From assembly GCA_019639135.1 (NCBI GenBank), contig JAHBSL010000016.1, positions 1 through 64,000 on the forward strand: a stretch of 64,000 nucleotides of DNA. Direction: 5' to 3'. Below the pieces are notes generated by a model that saw nothing but the letters and a program-made list of their open reading frames with translations, was not told the origin of the DNA and made no database searches. This stretch comes from Acidobacteriota bacterium (GTDB lineage: Bacteria > Acidobacteriota > Blastocatellia > Pyrinomonadales > Pyrinomonadaceae). The stretch's first letter is position 1, and each line of letters starts with the position of its first letter. Positions 59,371 to 64,000 of this stretch are shown one piece after another. Both the position numbers and the translations under genes were made by a program.

Positions 59371-60051
59371 CTATTCGCAAAACTTATATCCCATCCCGTG
59401 AACGGTCTGTATATGGGCAGGCCGTTTCGGATTTTCCTCCAGCTTTTGCCGAAGCCAGGCAATGTGAACATCGACCGTCCGCGTCGAGGGCATCGCGTCG
59501 TAGCCCCAAACGTGGTCGAGCAGTTCGTCACGCGAGTGCACAACCCCGCGGTTCTCGACCAAAAATCGCAAGAGCTTGAATTCCATTGCCGAAAGCTCGA
59601 CCGGTTCGCCGCTTCGCCGGACCTCGGCACGGGCGAGGTCGATGGTCACATTGCCAAACGCCGCCGCCCCGTTGATCGGGTCCTTTACGTTACGCGACCG
59701 CCGCATCAATGCCTCGATCCGGGCAAGCAGTTCGGCGACCTCAAACGGCTTTGTCAGGTAATCGTCAGCCCCGAGTTTCAGCCCAAGAACCTTATCGATC
59801 GTCTCGCCCTTTGCCGTAAGCATCAGCACGGGCGTTTCGACCCCGCGGCGGCGAAGGTCACGGCAAACGTCATAGCCATTCTTTTTCGGGAGCATTATGT
59901 CGAGAATGATCAGGTCGAAGTTATCCGATGTAGCCGAGCGGAAACCGGCCTCGCCATCGGCCGCCGAAACGACCTCATAGCCTTCGGCCGTTAACCGGTC
60001 GGTCAAAGTAAGGATCAGCCCTTTTTCATCTTCGACGAGCAGGATCTTCAT
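59371..60051 (-). CDS. OmpR/PhoB-family response regulator
   Basis: A 226-residue regulator. The receiver domain has the acidic pair in LLVEDEK, phosphoacceptor Asp51 in LIILDIMLPKKNGYDV, and Lys101 in YLTKPFEVAELLARIEALMRR. A winged-helix DNA-binding domain follows: GAAAFGNVTIDLARAEVRRSG, VELSAMEFKLLRFLVENRGVVHSRDELLDHVWGYDA, RTVDVHIAWLRQKLEENPKRPAHIQTVHGMGYKF. It overlaps the histidine kinase gene by four bases on the same strand and forms a two-component system with it. The output genes are not known. Confidence 0.96.
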   Translation of the reverse strand: MKILLVEDEKGLILTLTDRLTAEGYEVVSAADGEAGFRSATSDNFDLIILDIMLPKKNGYDVCRDLRRRGVETPVLMLTAKGETIDKVLGLKLGADDYLTKPFEVAELLARIEALMRRSRNVKDPINGAAAFGNVTIDLARAEVRRSGEPVELSAMEFKLLRFLVENRGVVHSRDELLDHVWGYDAMPSTRTVDVHIAWLRQKLEENPKRPAHIQTVHGMGYKFCE

Positions 60052-61925
60052 TGCTTTCGGGCCGCGGCCGGGAGTGAAATAGTGAACGTGCTGCCACTTC
60101 CGGGCTCGCTCTCGCTCTCGACCGAGCCGCCGTGTGCTGCCACGATCTCTCTTACGAGCGAAAGCCCGAGTCCGTTCCCGCTTATCTGTGAATCGACAAC
60201 GCTGCGAGCCCGAAAGAAAGGCTCGAAGATCTTCTTGATATCCTTTTCCGCGATGCCGATGCCGTGGTCCTTTACCGAGATCGCAACTCGCCCGTTTCCG
60301 TTCGCGGCAGTAACTACGAGATGCGGCGTGCCGGCCGAGTACTTTACCGCGTTGTTGATGAGATTTTGGATCGCGAGGCTCAAAGCGGCGCTATCCGCGT
60401 TGATCATCGGCAGGCCCGGTTCCACATCGACCGTGACCTCAGCCGACGAAGCATCGATGACACCACGGCATTCCTCGACCGCACTCCGAATGACCGCCCC
60501 TGCTTCCATTTCGGCAAAATTGTAGCGACGCTTGCCCGACCGGGCACCGGCGAACTCGAGTATCTGCTCTACCATTCCGGTCAACTTTCGACCCTCTCCC
60601 TTTATCAGCTCGCCGTAGCGGGTAACCTGGTCGTCGCTTCGGGCGACACCGTCGGCGAGGTTCTCGCCCGCGGAATAGATCACGGCAAGCGGAGTTCGGA
60701 ACTCGTGCGAAACGCTCGAAACAAAATCGACCTGCTTCTGTGCAAAGGTCCGTGCCCGATTTGCCGAGATCGTAATGGCGAGAATGCTCCCGACAAGCAG
60801 CAAATAGATGCCGGCACCGATGGCCAGATTCTTTCGCTCCTCGCTGAGGATGTAGTCACCGATCGAGCCCGATGCGTGCGTGACCTTGAGCGTCCAGGGC
60901 TGCTCGTCGGCCGGCGTTGCTATCACCGCACTTCGCTGCCGCACGCCATCGGTGCTCCGCATCTCGAATGTGAAGGTGTTAGCTCGCCCGGGAGCGGGTG
61001 AGGGCGAGGTGGTCATCGTCGTGCTCTCGATCCGCTGATCGACGATCACGTTTGCCGGTGCCGCCGTCCGCCGCGGCAGATCGAGTTCGCGGTTAGCGAA
61101 AAAGATCATCGTGTTCGGCCGCAGGTCGTAGAGCCCCGCCGAACCGTCCGGCTCACCGCCACTATCTCCATAAACGGTCAAACCGCCTCTTCCCGCGACC
61201 GAAAGCCGATAATCACCGGACGGGAAATGTTTTGCCGCCAACTCTGGAATCATCCGTTCGGTGATCACTGAGCGATTCAGCCGAATGACGATATGCCCTT
61301 CATTTTTCACCGTCTGCTCGGGAACCTCGATGGTTCTCCCGGTAACGGCAACCCGCGGCACGCGATCGACCACGATCCGCTGAAAATGCCGCTCGCCCGA
61401 AACGACCGGCATCACCAATGCATCGAGGTCATCAAGAACCGGTACTGGCCGCGGGTCCGCTGACGAGATGCGGCTCTTTACCACGCCGAGCCCGGCATCG
61501 GCCTCAAACGGAACGAACCGGCCCTCCGAACGGTCATATCGCTGTGGGGCTTTATCGGCCGCCGGTGGAAGATAAACGATGTCGCTGATCAACTCCGGAT
61601 AGGCCGTTTTCTCTTTCCAAAAGTCATATCGCTCGTTGAGCTCGGCCAGATCGCCGCTCTTGAGAACTTCGGCATTAAACTGAAGGTTGAAATAGATCGA
61701 CTGGATCTCGCGGTTGAAATCGTCGGCGAATGCCTTCGCATCCGCCGCAACCCGCCGCTGCATCCGCTCGCGTTCGGCCGCACTCGCCTCGCGCATCCAG
61801 CGATACTGCAGCCCGAAAAAGAGCGTCAGCACGGCGATGACCGCGGTTAGTATCAGATATGGCAGCCAGCTTCGTTTCATTTGCACCCAACGCGTGAAAT
61901 GCCCACCTTCGCGTTTCGAGTTCAT
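60048..61925 (-). CDS. Sensor histidine kinase
   Basis: A 625-residue membrane kinase, partner of the adjacent response regulator. A first transmembrane helix (PYLILTAVIAVLTLFFGL, about 20-40), a large extracytoplasmic sensor region of about 310 residues without a recognised domain, a second helix (IGAGIYLLLVGSILAITISA, about 367-388), then DHp H-box VDFVSSVSHEFRTPLAVI (phospho-His about 406), N box LAIQNLINNAVKYS, G1 VKDHGIGIAEKD, F box FEPFFRA and G2 GNGLGLSLVREIV. Two starts are possible (61925 or 61880, ATG-Lys-Arg). The message overlaps the regulator by four bases. Confidence 0.95.
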   Translation of the reverse strand: MNSKREGGHFTRWVQMKRSWLPYLILTAVIAVLTLFFGLQYRWMREASAAERERMQRRVAADAKAFADDFNREIQSIYFNLQFNAEVLKSGDLAELNERYDFWKEKTAYPELISDIVYLPPAADKAPQRYDRSEGRFVPFEADAGLGVVKSRISSADPRPVPVLDDLDALVMPVVSGERHFQRIVVDRVPRVAVTGRTIEVPEQTVKNEGHIVIRLNRSVITERMIPELAAKHFPSGDYRLSVAGRGGLTVYGDSGGEPDGSAGLYDLRPNTMIFFANRELDLPRRTAAPANVIVDQRIESTTMTTSPSPAPGRANTFTFEMRSTDGVRQRSAVIATPADEQPWTLKVTHASGSIGDYILSEERKNLAIGAGIYLLLVGSILAITISANRARTFAQKQVDFVSSVSHEFRTPLAVIYSAGENLADGVARSDDQVTRYGELIKGEGRKLTGMVEQILEFAGARSGKRRYNFAEMEAGAVIRSAVEECRGVIDASSAEVTVDVEPGLPMINADSAALSLAIQNLINNAVKYSAGTPHLVVTAANGNGRVAISVKDHGIGIAEKDIKKIFEPFFRARSVVDSQISGNGLGLSLVREIVAAHGGSVESESEPGSGSTFTISLPAAARKQ

Positions 61926-62142
61926 TATGCAATTATGCGGCGAGGCCGGACAATACGTTTTCGGCAGATTTTACATCCTTTACAATTTCTTTGCGTCGTC
62001 TTAACCACTTCACGCTCGGCCAGTGGCAGAATCGCTTCTATCGTAGGCGTCGGCTGGCAATACTAGCTTGAGTCCTCCTGACCTGATGCTTATAGGAAAG
62101 GCCGCCGCCTGCGTACAAGATCAAAATTATTTGGAGGCACGA

Positions 62143-63282
62143 ATGAAAAGATTCATAACAACCATCGCTTTCGCATCACTGTTCTTCACCGGGCTCGGTG
62201 CGATAGTTGAAAAGGCCGGGGCGAGCTTTAAGTCGGACCAGAAGGCACTTGAGATCGTCGCAAAGGCGCGTCAGGCGATCGGCGGCGAGGCGGCCATCGC
62301 TCAGGTCCAGAGCATGGTCATCGTCGGCCGCTCAACACACACCATAAAGATCGGCGAGACGGAACGGACCGAGCAGGGCGAGACCGAGATCGCAATGCAA
62401 TTTCCCGACAAGCTCCAAAAGAGCGTCAAGATCGGTGCCCCATCCACCGCAACAGGCGATGCCAATGTTGTGAAGGAGGAAAGCGTTGTCGTGATACGCA
62501 AGGGCGAAGGTGCCGAGTTTAAGGTCGATGGAGGCAACGGCGAATTCACGACCTCTGACGGCAAGAAGATCATCGTCCGCCGTGCCGAACCCGGAACGGG
62601 CGAGGTAACGGGGCCGGACGGCAAGACCTTTGTTTTCAAGAAAGGCGAGGAAGGCAATGCCGAATTCACCACCGAGGACGGCAAGAAGATCATTCTTCGC
62701 ACGGCACCGGCCGGCGACTTCGAATGGAAGGCCCGTGAAGGCGCTGAGAATCATGTAATGCATCGTGCCGGCGGAGTTCGCCAGAACGAACTTCTCCGCA
62801 TCGGCCTGATGCTGCTCGTCAGTGCACCGCAGGGCATGGATGTTTCATACACCTTCGAGGGCGAAGGCAACGTTGACGGCACACAGGTCAACATCGTCGC
62901 TGCGTCGTTTGCCGGCTCGGTCTATCGCCTGCACATCGACAAATTCACGAATCTCCCGGTCGCGATCGGATACATCGGTGGACCGATGCCGCACGTCGTC
63001 CGCTTCAATAAAGGCGAGGCTCCGGCAGAAGGTAAGGACGTTGTCGTCTTTACCCGAAAGATGGAAGGCGAAGCAGCGGGCGGCGAAACGCTGGTCAAGC
63101 TCTCGGATTTCCGCTCGACCGGCGGCGTCCAGCTTCCCTATCGCTGGACAACGACCACCGGCGGACGCACGACCGAGGTCTTCGACGTCACTTCTTTTGA
63201 AGTAAACCCGGCCAACATCGCCGAGCGATTCAAGGACCAAAAAATGATCCTAAGAATGACAAAACCGGAAGGTAAGAACTAG
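62143..63282 (+). CDS. Exported protein with internal repeats
   Basis: A 379-residue protein with a signal peptide (ITTIAFASLFFTGLGAIVEKAGA). The first part resembles outer-membrane lipoprotein-sorting or LolA-like proteins: DQKALEIVAKARQAIGGEAAIAQVQSM and ETEIAMQFPDKLQKSVKI. A middle stretch repeats a short module three times: GEFTTSDGKKIIVRR, GEVTGPDGKTFVFKKG, AEFTTEDGKKIILRT. The C-terminal part (about 230-379) is beta-rich. It could be a periplasmic chaperone-like beta-sheet protein; no function is assigned. GGAGG precedes the ATG at 62143. A good terminator follows. Confidence 0.78.
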   Translation: MKRFITTIAFASLFFTGLGAIVEKAGASFKSDQKALEIVAKARQAIGGEAAIAQVQSMVIVGRSTHTIKIGETERTEQGETEIAMQFPDKLQKSVKIGAPSTATGDANVVKEESVVVIRKGEGAEFKVDGGNGEFTTSDGKKIIVRRAEPGTGEVTGPDGKTFVFKKGEEGNAEFTTEDGKKIILRTAPAGDFEWKAREGAENHVMHRAGGVRQNELLRIGLMLLVSAPQGMDVSYTFEGEGNVDGTQVNIVAASFAGSVYRLHIDKFTNLPVAIGYIGGPMPHVVRFNKGEAPAEGKDVVVFTRKMEGEAAGGETLVKLSDFRSTGGVQLPYRWTTTTGGRTTEVFDVTSFEVNPANIAERFKDQKMILRMTKPEGKN

Positions 63283-63303
63283 AACTCAGTTCAGAAACTC
63301 GAG

Positions 63304-63329
63304 GGCCGTGGGCAACCGCGGCCTTTTTT
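63304..63329 (+). terminator. Rho-independent terminator
   Basis: GGCCGTGG (63304-63311) and CCGCGGCC (63316-63323) pair around GCAA, followed by six T. It ends the exported-protein transcript and touches the stop of the convergent reductase gene. Confidence 0.93.
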
Positions 63330-64000
63330 CATTCCGCGGCCGAATTGAACTTCTGAAGGGATGCCACTATCGCCGGTATAATCTTTCGCGGTGCTTCGAT
63401 CGCGGCTTTAATGTGGCGTTTGTTGGTGAAATGCCCGGCGACGTAGATTCCCGGGACATTCGTTTCGTTGGTCTTCGGGTCATAGACGGGAACATCGCCG
63501 TATTTTCCCGTTTCGGTCTCAACGCCAAGCGAACGGAGCATCGTCAGGTCAGCGTCCGACCCGATAAGCACGAACACTACGTCGTTTTCCAGCTCGACAC
63601 GTTCGCCGGATTCGCTTTCGAGCACAACGACATCTTCGCGGATCTCAACGACCTTGCCGAGAAAAAAGAGCTTCAGGCAGTTCTCCTGCAACTCTTCCTC
63701 AAGCGGCTGCTTTACCCAATATTTTATGCAACCCTGTTTCGGGTCGGTGTTTTCCCAGTCTTCGCGAAAGATGGCGAGCGTCGTCTCGGCACCTTCCTGA
63801 GCAAGAAAAAGTGCCGCCTCGCCCGCCGAATTCCCTCCACCGACGACCAACGCTTTCTTCTTTACCCACGGATAGGTCTCACGAAAATGACTGTGCACCT
63901 TCGGCAGGTCCTCGCCCGGCACGTTCAAACGACGCGGATGGTCCATCGCCCCAATTGCAAAAAGTACATTCCGAGCCGCGTACTCGCCCTTGTCAGTTAC
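63329..64000 (-). CDS. YpdA-like thioredoxin reductase-fold protein (partial)
   Basis: The 3' portion (224 codons) of a flavin/NADPH oxidoreductase; its start lies beyond the window. Visible: ARNVLFAIGAMDHPRRLNVPGEDLPKV, typical of the YpdA/bacillithiol-disulfide reductase group, the NADPH-binding Rossmann motif KALVVGGGNSAGEAALFLAQ, FVLIGSDADLTMLRSLGV and the C-terminal FAD segment NVPGIYVAGHFTNKRHIKAAIE. No CxxC pair is seen in this part. Characterised relatives reduce bacillithiol disulfide; the thiol used in this organism is unknown. The first ATG in view (63946) is internal. Confidence 0.88.
   Translation of the reverse strand, partial: VTDKGEYAARNVLFAIGAMDHPRRLNVPGEDLPKVHSHFRETYPWVKKKALVVGGGNSAGEAALFLAQEGAETTLAIFREDWENTDPKQGCIKYWVKQPLEEELQENCLKLFFLGKVVEIREDVVVLESESGERVELENDVVFVLIGSDADLTMLRSLGVETETGKYGDVPVYDPKTNETNVPGIYVAGHFTNKRHIKAAIEAPRKIIPAIVASLQKFNSAAE

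Overview
This 64 kb window is a densely packed, moderately GC-rich bacterial chromosome segment with mostly housekeeping and signalling genes and no rRNA operon, prophage or CRISPR array. Gene content points to Acidobacteriota, most likely class Blastocatellia. The pointers are an adjacent DUF1800/DUF1501 secreted pair, a CSLREA beta-helix protein, tandem-PilZ proteins beside a membrane Ser/Thr kinase, twitching ATPase PilT, and a YpdA-like reductase. That assignment is inference from content and protein style; no 16S rRNA is present to prove it.

Layout. 0.2-5 kb: a UPF0548 protein, DNA polymerase I with a decayed proofreading domain, a DUF5071 protein, a flavin-binding PNPOx-fold protein and tRNA-Ala(CGC). 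5-10.4 kb: a minus-strand block (small protein, EEP-fold phosphatase/nuclease, ATP-grasp enzyme, DoxX), then M50 protease and TrpS with an unusual insertion. 10.4-13.8 kb: an accessory patch with a REP-associated tyrosine transposase (RAYT) flanked by mirrored palindromes, a UPF0175/PIN toxin-antitoxin pair, an ArsC-family gene with an in-frame TGA at the catalytic cysteine (a probable selenoprotein), and a 21-bp-period repeat array. 13.8-18.3 kb: DUF2237, DinB, an orphan DUF433 gene, scpA-scpB-membrane protein-rluB and a CoA-binding protein. 18.4-24.6 kb: acyl-CoA dehydrogenase, DinB, hicBA coupled to meaB-mce (methylmalonyl-CoA metabolism), a parvulin-type PPIase and an MBL hydrolase carrying a REP-like insertion. 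24.6-31.7 kb: TPR protein, methylthioadenosine phosphorylase, BamD-like and VOC proteins, PfkB kinase, a membrane protein, FabI, LOG-family protein and CutA.

31.8-47.2 kb: gyrA, two PilZ proteins, the Ser/Thr kinase, an HhH glycosylase, the DUF1800/DUF1501 operon, a 19-unit 21-bp array, Uma2, a class A beta-lactamase lipoprotein, an NHL/TIG propeller protein and pilT. 47.2-64 kb: rpsA-IHF/HU, then a minus-strand hflX-HD phosphodiesterase-lipase group, an ACT-malic enzyme, a hemolysin-III protein, the CSLREA protein, a two-component system, an exported protein and the truncated YpdA-like reductase.

Functional links: scpAB-rluB and rpsA-IHF are classic syntenies. hflX with an HD-7TM phosphodiesterase suggests stress/c-di-AMP signalling. 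PilZ proteins and pilT suggest surface motility. Two toxin-antitoxin pairs are each joined by a 4-base start/stop overlap to a downstream metabolic gene. A recurring theme is intergenic degenerate tandem repeats with strict 7-, 9- or 21-bp periods, often as inverted arms, each with a locus-specific sequence. The best candidates for follow-up are the Sec-type ArsC gene, an apparent AUC start for hflX, and these repeats.
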